58,927 bases of DNA from Methylobacterium terricola (lineage in GTDB: Bacteria; Pseudomonadota; Alphaproteobacteria; Rhizobiales; Beijerinckiaceae), in NCBI RefSeq assembly GCF_006151805.1, contig NZ_VDDA01000026.1, positions 1-58,927 on the forward strand, written 5' to 3'. The notes beneath the pieces are model-generated. The model was not told the origin of the DNA. It saw nothing but the letters and a program-made list of their open reading frames with translations, and did no database searches. The translations under genes were made by a program, and so were the position numbers. This document shows, in pieces, positions 42,081 through 51,596 of the stretch (position 1 is its first letter; each line of letters begins with the position of its first letter).

Positions 42081-43679
42081 TCACGCCTTGACGAGGTGGC
42101 GCAGCTCGAGCGCACTGTGGAACATGTAGGTGTAGCCGCTGAGCCCCTTGCCGACCGCCACGTCGAGGAACGGCGACCACAGGGCCACCATCGGCACCTC
42201 CGCCTTGGCGATCTCGACCATCCGGCGCACCTTGGCCTCGTAGGTCGCCGGGTCGGTTTCGAACCGCGTCGCCATGGTTAGCGCCTCCATCTCCGGGTCG
42301 GCGAAGTTGCCGTAGTTCCAGCGCGACTTGCCGGTGTAGAAGATCCGAAAGAAATAGTCCTGGCTCTTCAGCCAGGCACTGCCTGTCGCCAGGAACATCG
42401 CGAGCTTCTTCTCGGCCTGGAGTGTGCCGATCTGGGCACCCGGCACCTTGCTGATCGCGACCCGGATCCCGACCTTGCCGAGCGATTCCTGGAGCAGGAC
42501 CGCGACCGGCTCGGCCAGGGCCGCCTGCCCGGCATCGATCGAGAACACGGTCTCGAAGCCGCCGGCATGGCCGGCCTCGGCGAGGAGCGCCTTCGCCTTC
42601 GCGAGGTCGGTGTCGTAGGGCAGCGGCACCGGCCACTTGGCCGAGACGGTGGCGGCCTCGCCGCCGAACAGCGGCTTGCCGCGCCCGTACAGAGCCGAGT
42701 CGAACATCTGGCGGTACGGAAGCGCGTAGGCGACGGCTTGGCGCACCCGCCGGTCGTCGAACGGCGCCATCTGGGTGTTCATCGCCACGTAGGCGACGCT
42801 CGCCGGATTGTTGACGCCGACGATGCGGGTCCTGCCGGAGGCCCGCAGATCGGCGACGTCGCGGCCCGACAGGCCCCGGACGATGTCCGCCTCGCCGCGC
42901 TCGGCCGCCGCCCGGCGGCTCGACGCGTTCGTGGCGACTTGGAGCAGGATCCTGGCCTTGCCGGCGACCTTGCCGTTCAGCCATTGCGGGAAACGGTCGA
43001 GGATCACCTGCTGGCCCGGCTCGTAGCGGGCGAGCCGGAACGGGCCGCCGCCAGCGACGTTCGCCTTCAGCCAGTCCAGGGCGAAGGGATCCGCTTCGGT
43101 TGCGTGCTTGCGGCACAGGGCCGAGTTGAAGATCGCCGGGAACACGATAGCGAGGTTGGGCAGCGTGAAGCGGTCGGCCTTCTCGGTCTCGACCTGCAGG
43201 GTCATGTCGTCGATGACCGAGAACTGTGCCGGGTCGCGCAGGGAGCCCGAGGCGAGTTGCGCCTTCGCGGTCGGCACGCTCATGCAGCGGTCGAGAGACC
43301 ACTTGGCGTCGCGCGCCGTGACCGGCGTTCCGTCGTGGAAGATCGCGCCCCGGCGCATGTGGAAGACGATGCGGCGTCCGTCGCCTGAGACCTCGTAGCC
43401 CTCCGCCGCCTAGCCGACAATCCTGTCGTAATCGTACGTGAAGGCACCGTCCTCGCCCTCGATCGGCTTGATGCCGAAGGTCACCAGGCGGTCGTAGACG
43501 TTCCAGGTGACGTTCACCGCCGGCGTGTTGTAGCCGGTCCCGGCCGGATCGAACGTGTTGGGCGCATCCTCGAGCAGGACGCGGATCACGCCGGATTGCT
43601 GGGCGAGGGCCGGCCCGGCGCCGAGCCGGAGAGTGGCGAGCGAGGCGCCGCCGGCGACGAGGAGGTCACGTCTGTTCAT
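42081..43679 (-). pseudogene. dppA: DppA-type substrate-binding protein with in-frame amber codon
   Basis: The gene would encode a 530-residue periplasmic receptor. MNRRDLLVAGGASLATLRLG is a twin-arginine-like signal, and VLLEDAPNTFDPAGTGYNTP begins the mature part. A TAG at 43410-43412 replaces one codon in DRIVG-x-AAEGYEVSGDGRR, after 89 residues. The frame then stays open to the natural end (ALELRHLVKA), with RGAIFHDGTPVTARDAKWSL and other family blocks intact. GGAG precedes ATG 43679. All other genes of the operon look intact, so this is a recent nonsense mutation, a sequencing error, or suppressed. Confidence 0.85.
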
Positions 43680-43717
43680 GCGTAGCGGCTCCAGCAAGTG
43701 AGGCGGGACGGTCCGGG

Positions 43718-45298
43718 TCAGTCCGAGGAGCGGCCGTAGCCGCCGCCGCCGCAGCTCTCGGCAACCACGAGGTCGCCGGCGCCCACGACGATGTTCGCTT
43801 TCCCGGCAAGCGCGAGCGTCTCCCCCGAGCTCCGCTCAAGCCGGACCCGGAACGGCGCACCGTCCTCGCCGCCCTCGAGGCCGTAGGGCGGCACCACCGC
43901 CCGCTCGAACATCGTGGTGAGCGAGACGCCGTCGGCTTGCACCCGGTAGCCGCGACAGACGCCGTCGCCGCCGGCATGGCGGCCGCGGCCGCCCGAGCCC
44001 CGGCGCAGCCGCTGGAACTCGACCGTGATCGGGTACTCGCTCTCGATCACCTCGGCGGGGGTGTTCATCACGTTGGCGAGGTGGACGCGCGTCGCCGCCA
44101 TGCCGTCGCGATCGGCCCGCGCGCCCTCGCCGCCGCAATGCACCTCGTAGAAGGTGGACCAGCTCCCGTCGTCCCGGCGCGCACCGAAGATGAGGAGCCC
44201 GGCGGTAGTCGGCCCTCCGGCGCTCATCCGCTCCACTGCGAACGGCCGGAAGGCCTGGAAGATCGCGTCGGCGACGCGCTGGCAGGTCTCGTGGTTGCCG
44301 CCGACGACCGGGGCGGTGGCCCCGCCGTCGAGGATCGACCCCGGCCGGGTCACGATCCGCAGCGGCCGGTAGCAGCCGGCGCTGGGCTGGATCTCGGGGC
44401 CGAACAGCGCCTTCATCACGTAGAAGGCCGCCGCCCCGGCGATGAAGGGCGTGGTGTTGATCGGTCCTGGCACCGCGTCGGCGCTGTCCGAGAAGTCGAA
44501 GGTGATCTCGTCGCCCGCGATGGTGGCGGTGACCCGGATCGGCTGCGGCGGGCCGCCATGGCCGTCATCGTCCATGAAGTCCTCGCCGCGATAGACGCCA
44601 TCCGGCAGAGCGGCGATCGCCGCGCGCATCTGTCGCTCGGCGCGGGCGTGGATCGCCTCGAAGGCCTCCACGAGGAAGGGGGCGCCGTAGCGGCGGTCGA
44701 GCTCGGCGAGGCGTCGCGCCGCGACCGTGGTGGCGGCGATCTGGGCGAGGATGTCGCCGCGTCGCTCTTCCGGGCCGCGGACGTTGGCGAGGATGAACGC
44801 CATCACCCGCTCGTCGATCGCCTCCCCGGCGACGAGGCGAACCGGGGGGATGCGCAACCCCTCCTGCCAGGCGTCCACCGCCGCCGCGTAGTAGCTGCCG
44901 GGGGCCGCCCCCCCGATATCGGCCCAGTGGGCGAGGCTGATCGCGAAGGCGTACAGGGTCGTCCCCGAGAAGACCGGACGGATCAGCTTGACGTCCGGGA
45001 GATGGTTGCCGCCGACCTCCGGCGTGTTGACGATCCAGACGTCGCCCGGCCTCATCTCGGCGGGCCGGACCACGGCGAGGAACTCCCGGACCGTGAAGGA
45101 CAGGACGCCGAGATGGACCGGCACGTCCTGGCCCTGGGCGATCAGGAATCCTGCCGCATCGGTGAGGGCGGAGGAATGGTCGCCGGCCTCGCGCAGGAGC
45201 GGCGAGCGGGCCGCCCGCATCACCACCATCGACATTTCCTCGGCGATGGCGGTGAGCGCGTTGCGCGCCACCTCGAGGGAGACGGGATCGATGATCAT
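43718..45298 (-). CDS. hyuB: Hydantoinase/oxoprolinase subunit B
   Basis: The 526-residue protein is the HyuB subunit: MIIDPVSLEVARNALTAIAE, then MRAARSPLLREAGDHSSALT, GDVWIVNTPEVGGNHLPDVK, and SAGCYRPLRIVTRPGSILDG. The glycine-rich tail GGSGGRGRHAGGDG and AESCGGGGYGRSSD is usual. With HyuA it catalyses ATP-dependent ring opening of hydantoins, 5-oxoproline or related lactams. It overlaps hyuA by ATGA. Confidence 0.9.
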   Translation of the reverse strand: MIIDPVSLEVARNALTAIAEEMSMVVMRAARSPLLREAGDHSSALTDAAGFLIAQGQDVPVHLGVLSFTVREFLAVVRPAEMRPGDVWIVNTPEVGGNHLPDVKLIRPVFSGTTLYAFAISLAHWADIGGAAPGSYYAAAVDAWQEGLRIPPVRLVAGEAIDERVMAFILANVRGPEERRGDILAQIAATTVAARRLAELDRRYGAPFLVEAFEAIHARAERQMRAAIAALPDGVYRGEDFMDDDGHGGPPQPIRVTATIAGDEITFDFSDSADAVPGPINTTPFIAGAAAFYVMKALFGPEIQPSAGCYRPLRIVTRPGSILDGGATAPVVGGNHETCQRVADAIFQAFRPFAVERMSAGGPTTAGLLIFGARRDDGSWSTFYEVHCGGEGARADRDGMAATRVHLANVMNTPAEVIESEYPITVEFQRLRRGSGGRGRHAGGDGVCRGYRVQADGVSLTTMFERAVVPPYGLEGGEDGAPFRVRLERSSGETLALAGKANIVVGAGDLVVAESCGGGGYGRSSD

Positions 45299-47319
45299 GC
45301 GGGCAGCCTCACGGCGATGAAGAGGTCGTCCCGGTTCTCGCGCCACAGCACGTCGCCCGGCGGCACCACGATCGTCGACCACTCGTCCTCGATGATCGCC
45401 GGCCCGGCGATGCGCAGGCCCGCCGGCAGGGAGCCCCGCGCGTAGACCGGCGTCGGATGGCGCTCGCCGGTCTCGTAGGTGACGAGGCGCTCGCCCTCTT
45501 GGAGGGGGCCTGCCGCCGGTTCCGCCGGGGAGGGCGCGTGCGCGGCTCCGGCCGGCGCGGCCTTCCCGGGGGCGGCGACCTCGGTGCGGATGTTGACGAG
45601 CTCCCAGGGTTCGCCGGTGGCGTAGCCGTAGAGGGCCCGGTGCGCGGCGTCGAACTGGGCGCCAAGGGCCGCCGGGTCGCCGAGGGCGGGGTCGGTGATC
45701 GGCGTCTCGTAGCTCTGCCCGCTGTAGCGGATGCCCGCCACGTGGCTGGTGGCGAGCCGTTCCGGCGGGTAGCCAGCCCGAGCCAGGGCCCCCGCCAGCT
45801 CCGACGTCTGGGCCGCCACCATCCCGTCGAGCCGGGCCTGGTCCCAGGCGGTCGAGCGGACGTTGACGGTCATCTGGCGCGAGAAGCTCATCCGCGCATC
45901 GACGCAGCCGAGGGCCGAGAAGCCGGAGGAGAATTCCGGCACGACGATGCGGCCGATGCCGCACAGGCGGGCGACCTCGGCGGCGTGCATCGGACCCGCA
46001 CCGCCGAAGGCGATCAGCGCAAAGTCGCGGATGTCGACCCCGCGCTCGACCGTGGCGCGACGCAGGGCGCGGGCCATGTTGGCGTGGACAACCCGGACGA
46101 TGCCGACCGCCGCCTCGGGGATGGCGAAGCCCATCTCGGCGGCGAGCCGGCCGATGGCCGCCTCCGCCGCCTCCGGCGACAGGGTCACGGCCTTGCCGAG
46201 GGTGCGGCCGGGATTGAGGTAGCCGAGGAGCAGGTCGGCATCCGCCACCGTGGCGGCCTCGCCGCCCCGGCCGTAGCAGGCCGGTCCCGGGCTCGCCCCG
46301 GCGCTCTGCGGCCCCACCGTCAGGGCGCCGGAGGAGAGCCGCGCGATCGAGCCGCCGCCGGCTCCGACCGAATCCACCGCCACCATCGGCAGGCGGATGC
46401 GGCGTCCGCCGAGTTCGCGGTTGAGGGCGATCTCGGCCTTGCCATCGACGATCAGGCAGACATCGGTGGTCGTGCCGCCCATGTCGAAGGTGAGCGCGTG
46501 GTCGATGCCGAGGCGGTCGGTGGCGAAGCGGCTCGCCGAGACCCCGGCGGCCGGGCCCGACATGGCGAGCATCAAGGGCCGCTCGGCGATCAGCTCCGGT
46601 GCCGCCATGCCGCTCGCAGAATGGATCAGGTGCAGCCGGCTCGCCTCCGGCCGGCGCTCGGCGATCAGGGCGAGGTGCCGGGTGATCCGCGCCATCATCA
46701 TCGCGTTGAGCGCCGTCGTGCTCATGCGCTCGAATTCCCGCGCCTCCGGGCTGATCTCGTGGCTGAGGCTCACGAACGGGATCGCCTCGCGCAGGCGCTT
46801 CCCGAGCCGGACCTCGTGCTCGGGATTGGCGTAGGCGTGGATCAGGCAGACCGCGACGGTGTCGAGGCCGGCGGCCAGGATCTCGTCCACCACCCGCTCG
46901 ATCTCGGCTTCGGTCAGGGGCTCGATCACCCGGCCGTCAGGGCCGACGCGTTCGCGGACCTCGAACCGGCCGGAGGCCGGGATCAGCGGTTCGGCCTTCG
47001 GCGGCAGGTCGAGGCGATAGAGATGGCGGCGCGAGCCGCGGCCGATCTCGATCGTGTCGGAGAAGCCCCGCGTCGCCACCAGGGCGGCTGGGCGGAAGCG
47101 CTCCTCGACGATGTCGTTGGTGACGATCGTCGTGCCGTGGACGATCTCGTCGACCTCCGGCCAGGTCAGGGATACCGCCGCGATGGCGTCGATGATCGCC
47201 CGGACCGGCTCGGCCGGGCGGCTCGGCGCCTTGCCGGAGCGGCGCGTGACGCCGTCCTCGGCGACGGCGATGACGTCGGTGAACGTCCCGCCGATATCGA
47301 TGCCCAGCCGCCAGCCCAT
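45295..47319 (-). CDS. hyuA: Hydantoinase/oxoprolinase subunit A (ATPase)
   Basis: The 674-residue subunit has the actin-like ATPase motifs MGWRLGIDIGGTFTDVIAVA, VHGTTIVTNDIVEERFRPAA and ALTFDMGGTTTDVCLIVDGK, and the later RIVVPEFSSGFSALGCVDAR. It phosphorylates the cyclic amide before hydrolysis by HyuB. ATG 47319 is chosen because the ATPase motif starts seven residues later. The five dpp genes follow, so the operon couples uptake of a cyclic amide or peptide to its cleavage. An IclR gene lies upstream on the same strand. Confidence 0.9.
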   Translation of the reverse strand: MGWRLGIDIGGTFTDVIAVAEDGVTRRSGKAPSRPAEPVRAIIDAIAAVSLTWPEVDEIVHGTTIVTNDIVEERFRPAALVATRGFSDTIEIGRGSRRHLYRLDLPPKAEPLIPASGRFEVRERVGPDGRVIEPLTEAEIERVVDEILAAGLDTVAVCLIHAYANPEHEVRLGKRLREAIPFVSLSHEISPEAREFERMSTTALNAMMMARITRHLALIAERRPEASRLHLIHSASGMAAPELIAERPLMLAMSGPAAGVSASRFATDRLGIDHALTFDMGGTTTDVCLIVDGKAEIALNRELGGRRIRLPMVAVDSVGAGGGSIARLSSGALTVGPQSAGASPGPACYGRGGEAATVADADLLLGYLNPGRTLGKAVTLSPEAAEAAIGRLAAEMGFAIPEAAVGIVRVVHANMARALRRATVERGVDIRDFALIAFGGAGPMHAAEVARLCGIGRIVVPEFSSGFSALGCVDARMSFSRQMTVNVRSTAWDQARLDGMVAAQTSELAGALARAGYPPERLATSHVAGIRYSGQSYETPITDPALGDPAALGAQFDAAHRALYGYATGEPWELVNIRTEVAAPGKAAPAGAAHAPSPAEPAAGPLQEGERLVTYETGERHPTPVYARGSLPAGLRIAGPAIIEDEWSTIVVPPGDVLWRENRDDLFIAVRLPA

Positions 47320-47326
47320 GCAAATC

Positions 47327-47357
47327 TCGAAAAACTGAAAATAATCTCGTTTTTCGA
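47327..47357. promoter_or_regulatory. Inverted and iterated repeats just upstream of hyuA
   Basis: TCGAAAAAC (47327-47335) and GTTTTTCGA (47349-47357) are perfect reverse complements 8-38 bases before the hyuA start. The hexamer ATCTCG recurs three times in the same patch (near 47324, 47344 and 47359). The AT-rich patch is a likely promoter-operator for the IclR protein encoded upstream. Bases 47371-47631 are otherwise geneless. Confidence 0.5.
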
Positions 47358-47631
47358 ATATCTCGAGGAGGCGCGGCGGTGTCAAGGCCGGCTTGGCGGG
47401 ACTTGGCGCGCGGCCGAAGAGCCTGGACTGGACCCAAGCACCTGGTCTTGTTCAAGTTCTATGCCAGGATGGGGGATCGTGCGGCGGTGGGGGCACCGAG
47501 AGGATTCTCGGGAACCGGAAAAAATATCCGCGGGATCGAAGCCGGCGCGCGGGTCCGCGGGCGATCCGTCGCGACAGCGGTCGCGACCTCGCTCTCGGGT
47601 GCCGGTGGTGTATCGGCGGAGAGGCCTGGCC

Positions 47632-48393
47632 CTACCGGGCGCCGCGCAGGGCCTGAGCGAGCGAGCGGGCGGCCTCGGTGAGGGCAGCCTCGACCGTCGC
47701 GCGGTCGACCTGCGCGAAGCGCTCGGCGAGGCCGAAGATCGCGACCGCGTAGGCGAGCCCGGTGCGGTCGTCCTGCACCGGCGCGGCATAGCTCAGGATG
47801 CCAGGGTCGAACTCGTTGTTGCAGACGGCGATCCGCCGCTCCCGGGCCTCCGCGAGGTCGGCCCGGATCGCGTGCTCCTCGACCTTGGTCGCCGCCGTGA
47901 AGGCCCGGCGCGGGGCCTTCAGGTACGCGTCGATGAAGGCGTCATCCTGGAGGGAGAGCAAGATCTTGCCGGACGCGGCGGCATGGAGCGGCATGCCGCG
48001 GCCGGGCTGGGCGTAGGCCTTGCCGAAATCGTCCGGATGGCTCGTCGCGATCAGCTCGACCTGGTCGCCGGTGAGCTTGGCCAGGAATGCTGTTTCGCCG
48101 AAGCGTTCCACCAGCGCTTTCAGCACCGGTTCGGCCACCGTCACCACATCGGCGCCGTCGCTCATCAGGTGGGCGAGGCGCCACACCCGCTCGCCGAGCC
48201 CGAACGAGCGGGCATTGACCTTGCGCACCAATCCGAGGCCGAGCAGCGTGCCGAGCTGGCGGTGGGCGGTCGCCACCACGAGGCCGCTGCCCGTCGCGAT
48301 CTCGGTGAGGCTCAGGCCCTCGGGGGAGGCGGCGAGCAGTTCGAGGATTCGGAAGGACCGGCCGAGCGGCGAGTCGTCGGCGTCGCTCGTCAT
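47632..48393 (-). CDS. IclR-family regulator of the hyu-dpp operon
   Basis: The 253-residue protein has a winged-helix N-terminus (SFRILELLAASPEGLSLTEI, GSGLVVATAHRQLGTLL) and the IclR effector domain (AYAQPGRGMPLHAAASGKIL, ERRIAVCNNEFDPGILSYAA). GGAAGG lies 8 bases before ATG 48393. Transcribed in the same direction as hyuA with a 312-base gap that carries repeats, it is the likely local regulator, with a hydantoin-like or product effector. Confidence 0.88.
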   Translation of the reverse strand: MTSDADDSPLGRSFRILELLAASPEGLSLTEIATGSGLVVATAHRQLGTLLGLGLVRKVNARSFGLGERVWRLAHLMSDGADVVTVAEPVLKALVERFGETAFLAKLTGDQVELIATSHPDDFGKAYAQPGRGMPLHAAASGKILLSLQDDAFIDAYLKAPRRAFTAATKVEEHAIRADLAEARERRIAVCNNEFDPGILSYAAPVQDDRTGLAYAVAIFGLAERFAQVDRATVEAALTEAARSLAQALRGAR

Positions 48394-48593
48394 CAAAAGC
48401 CTTCCGGAGTCGCCGTTCGGTCGGCAGATCTGAGTAGGTTCGCGACAGCGGTCACCAGTACTGCGATAAAACCCTGCGCCACATCAGAAACCTAAGCGGA
48501 CGAAGCGCCGGCCCGCCGACGCGAGCCTGCTTAGGGGCAGGCCGCGTGGGCTGTCAACCGAGGCGGTTCGGCCCGCGCCGGGCCCGCTCCGCG

Positions 48594-48962
48594 TCACGCC
48601 AGGGTCCAGTAGACCTTCGCGACGATGCGCCAGATGCCCTCGACCTTCAGCAGGGTCAGCTCGTTCACGAAGCGCCGCGGCAGGTAGCAGTCGCGGACCC
48701 GCGCATGGGCCATTCCCGGGCCGGTCACCGTCAGGGCCAGGATCTCGTCGTCGCGGGCATCGCCGCGCGAGGCCGGCGAGGGCCGGCCGGCGACCCGGGC
48801 GAGGTACGGCTCGTGGTCGATCGTCGTGACCGCCCCGTCCTCCCCGACGGTGTAGAGCCGGCAGGCGGGATGGAACACTCGCCGGAAGCCCTCGACGTCG
48901 CCGTCGTAGAGCGCATCGAAATAGGCCTGTACGGCGGCGCGGACCGCGGATTCCTCGTTCAT
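48594..48962 (-). CDS. NTF2-like (SnoaL/DUF4440-type) protein
   Basis: The 122-residue protein has the NTF2 cone fold pattern: VRAAVQAYFDALYDGDVEGF, RRVFHPACRLYT and LTLLKVEGIWRIVAKVYWTL. Such small proteins act as isomerase or hydrolase modules, or bind small ligands. It lies 28 bases downstream of the aminotransferase gene and is probably co-transcribed. No catalytic residue can be assigned. Confidence 0.8.
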   Translation of the reverse strand: MNEESAVRAAVQAYFDALYDGDVEGFRRVFHPACRLYTVGEDGAVTTIDHEPYLARVAGRPSPASRGDARDDEILALTVTGPGMAHARVRDCYLPRRFVNELTLLKVEGIWRIVAKVYWTLA

Positions 48963-48990
48963 CGTCGTCGTCCTTCGTCGGGTTCGAGGG

Positions 48991-50295
48991 TCAGGCGGCG
49001 TGGCGCGCGTGGTGCCGGTCGGCCACCGCGAGGGCGCGGTCGAGGGCGCCGAGGAGCCTGTCGAGATCGGCCTCGCTCATCAGCAGCGAGGGGGCGAGGA
49101 AGAGCGAGGTCTCCTCGCCGCTCGTCCCGATCACGACGTCCTCCGCGAGGGCCGCCGCCGCGACGAGCGATGCGACCGGCGTCCCAGCCGAGGCGGCGGT
49201 CCAGTCCCGCCAGTGCGGGCCGTGCAGCTCGATGGTCCAGTGCAGGCCGCGGCCGTCGACCCGGGCGACGGAGGGGTGGGCGGCCGCGATCGCCACGAGG
49301 TTGCGGCGCATCATCGGCTCGAGGGAGGCGACGCGCTCCAGCAGGCCGTCGCGCCGGATCACCTCGAGGGTGGCCAGCACGCAGGCCATGGCGATGGGAT
49401 GGCCGCGGAAGGTGCTGTAGGCCTGCCAGGCCGCGCCGTCGAGGCGCTCGACCATGGCGCGCGACAGGATCACGGCGCCGATCGGCGCCCCGCCGCCGGC
49501 CAGCGACTTGCCCATCGTCACCATGTCGGGCCGGCTCTCGCCGCCCTGGAACGCGAACCAGCGCCCGGACCGCCCGGCCCCGGTCACGACCTCGTCGGCG
49601 ATCCACAGCGCGCCGGCGCGCCGGGCCGCCCGGGCGACCTGATCCTGGTAGGCGCCGTCGTGGTAGATGCCGCCCTGGCTGTAATCGACGATCACGCCCG
49701 AGACGTCGCCGAGCATGGCCGCCATCGCGTCCTCGCCCTGCTGCGCCAGGAGCGGCACGCGCTCGCCATAGGCCGAGGCCAGGGGCGCCGACAGCACCCG
49801 CACCGGAGCGGAGGCGGAGCAGAGGCTGACGCGCCCGTCCCGGTGCGACAGGCCGCCGTGCCAGTGGGGCTGCACCGTCACGTCGCGGGACAGGCCGGTG
49901 AGGCCGTGATAGGCGCGCTCCCGGGTCGCGATGGCGCCGCGGCCGGTGGCCGCCTGGGCGAGCGACAGGGCGAGGTCGTTGACCTCCGAGCCCGACAGGC
50001 CGAAGCGCACGGCGCCGACCCAGTCGTGCTCGCCCGCGAAGGCGAGCTCGACCAGCGCCTCGGCCGCCGCCTCGCGCTCCTTCCAGAACCAGCCCTCGCT
50101 GCACGCCGGATAGTCGGCCGCCCGGTGGATCGCCGCGACGATGTCCGGGTGGCGGTGGCCGAGGGCGCCGCCGGAATTGCTGCCGTCGAGAACCTTCCGG
50201 CCGTCGTCGAGGTGGAAGTACGAGCCGTCGCCGCCGATCACCGCGACCGGGGCCTCGTCGCCGGCATTGAGGCCGGTCATCAGCAGACGTTTCAT
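48991..50295 (-). CDS. Class III pyridoxal-phosphate aminotransferase
   Basis: The 434-residue enzyme has the fold type I pattern: FHLDDGRKVLDGSNSGGALG, FGLSGSEVNDLALSLAQAAT, ALWIADEVVTGAGRSGRWFA (Asp for PLP N1) and MVTMGKSLAGGGAPIGAVIL with the Schiff-base lysine. It would move an amino group from an omega-amino acid or amine. ATG 50295 overlaps the stop of the FadJ-like pseudogene (ATGA). It seems intact while the three fatty-acid-type genes upstream are broken. Confidence 0.88.
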   Translation of the reverse strand: MKRLLMTGLNAGDEAPVAVIGGDGSYFHLDDGRKVLDGSNSGGALGHRHPDIVAAIHRAADYPACSEGWFWKEREAAAEALVELAFAGEHDWVGAVRFGLSGSEVNDLALSLAQAATGRGAIATRERAYHGLTGLSRDVTVQPHWHGGLSHRDGRVSLCSASAPVRVLSAPLASAYGERVPLLAQQGEDAMAAMLGDVSGVIVDYSQGGIYHDGAYQDQVARAARRAGALWIADEVVTGAGRSGRWFAFQGGESRPDMVTMGKSLAGGGAPIGAVILSRAMVERLDGAAWQAYSTFRGHPIAMACVLATLEVIRRDGLLERVASLEPMMRRNLVAIAAAHPSVARVDGRGLHWTIELHGPHWRDWTAASAGTPVASLVAAAALAEDVVIGTSGEETSLFLAPSLLMSEADLDRLLGALDRALAVADRHHARHAA

Positions 50296-51596
50296 GCGGG
50301 CAGCTCCTTGCCTTGCAGATTCGGGAAGGGCGTCAGGCGGCCGGTCCGGCCGCAGGCCGGCGCAGGCCGGCGCAGGGGGACGAGCAGGGCCGCGAGGCGG
50401 GTCGCACCCGCCACCGGCCAGGCGACGCGCGGTCCGTGCCGGGCGGCGAGGTCGCGGACGGCGCGCAGAACCTCGGCGATCTGGGCGAACAGGAACCGCT
50501 CCCCGGCCCCGGCCAGGGTCAGGTCCGACGCCCGCCGGTAGCGGGACAGGTCGGGCCACAGCCGCCTGGCGTCGTCGTCATGGTCGTAGAAGCCGGCGCC
50601 GGCGCGCCGTCCGGCCCGGCCCTCGGCCAGCAGCTCCAGGATCACGCCTTCGCCCGGATGGTCCCCGGGTGGCTCCCCGCGCCCCGGCGATGCCCTCGGC
50701 CGCAAGCGACAGGGAGGCGTCGTCGATGAGGGCGAGAGGCGCGGCCAGATAGCCGGCCTGGAGGGCGGCGTTCTCCACCAGCGCCGGCGCGACGCCCTCG
50801 CCGACCATCGCGGCGGCCTCGTTGACGAACGCCCGGAGGACCCGGCCGGCGAAGAAGCCGTGCCGGTCCCGGACCTGGATCGCGCCCTTGCCGAGGAAGC
50901 CGGCGTCGTCGTGCGCCCGGGCGAGGGCCGCCGCGGCGCTGCGCCGCCCGCGCACGATCTCGACGATGCCCCACAGCTCGACCGGCGAGGCGATATGCAG
51001 GCCGACGAGGCGCGACGGGGCGGCGAGCCCGTCGGCGAGGCCGTCGATGGAGAGCGCCGCGGTGCTGGTGGCGAGGAGCGCCTCCGGCCGCAGCATCGCC
51101 TCGAGACGGCCGAGGACGTCGCGCTTGAGCGCGGCCGCCTCGCCCATCGCCTCGACGGCGATGTCGGCGGGTGCGAGCGGGTCGAGGCCGTCGACCGGCG
51201 CGATCCGTCCCAGCAGCGCCGGCAGGTCGCCGGGCGCCGGCGCGCCGCGCCGGACCGCGCTGGCCCCGATCTCCGCGACGGCCGCCACGCCCTGCTCCGC
51301 CGCCGTCCGGTCGACATCGGCCAGCAAGACCGAAGCCCCCTTAAGAGCGAAGGCGTAGGCGATGGCAGCCCCCATCGTCCCGGCACCCGCGATGGCGGTG
51401 ACCCGCGGTGGGGCGGCGACCGGGATGTCGGCCGAGCGGGCGGGCGTTCTGCCGGGTCGGCGGACTCGATGCCGGTGAGGACCGCGTCCAGCTCGGCCTT
51501 GAACAGCGCGCTCGTGCGGTTGGCGCGACTCTCGGGATTGTCCAGCGTCACGACGAGGAGGCCGTCGGGACGCCGGTGGGACTGCAGGTAGCGCAT
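50292..51596 (-). pseudogene. FadJ/FadB-like bifunctional beta-oxidation gene, decayed
   Basis: The first part (MRYLQSHRRPDGLLVVTLDN, PESRANRTSALFKAELDAVL) is the start of an enoyl-CoA hydratase domain. Near 51450 it jumps frame and skips most of that domain into a 3-hydroxyacyl-CoA dehydrogenase domain (VTAIAGAGTMGAAIAYAFAL, STAALSIDGLADGLAAPSRL). Near 50670 a second frameshift leads to LELLAEGRAGRRAGAGFYDH and the C-terminal domain. An internal deletion plus two frame changes make function very unlikely. Confidence 0.8.

Noticed and set aside
36601..43412. Amber suppression or recoding because two long frames have in-frame TAG
   Set aside because: One of the two is already a truncated pseudogene, and many intact genes here end with TAG or TGA normally; ordinary nonsense mutations explain both.
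45457..48495. A 1,012-residue plus-strand open frame
   Set aside because: It is antisense to hyuA and the IclR gene, is rich in Arg/Gly/Asp as expected for a GC-rich shadow frame, and contains no family motif.
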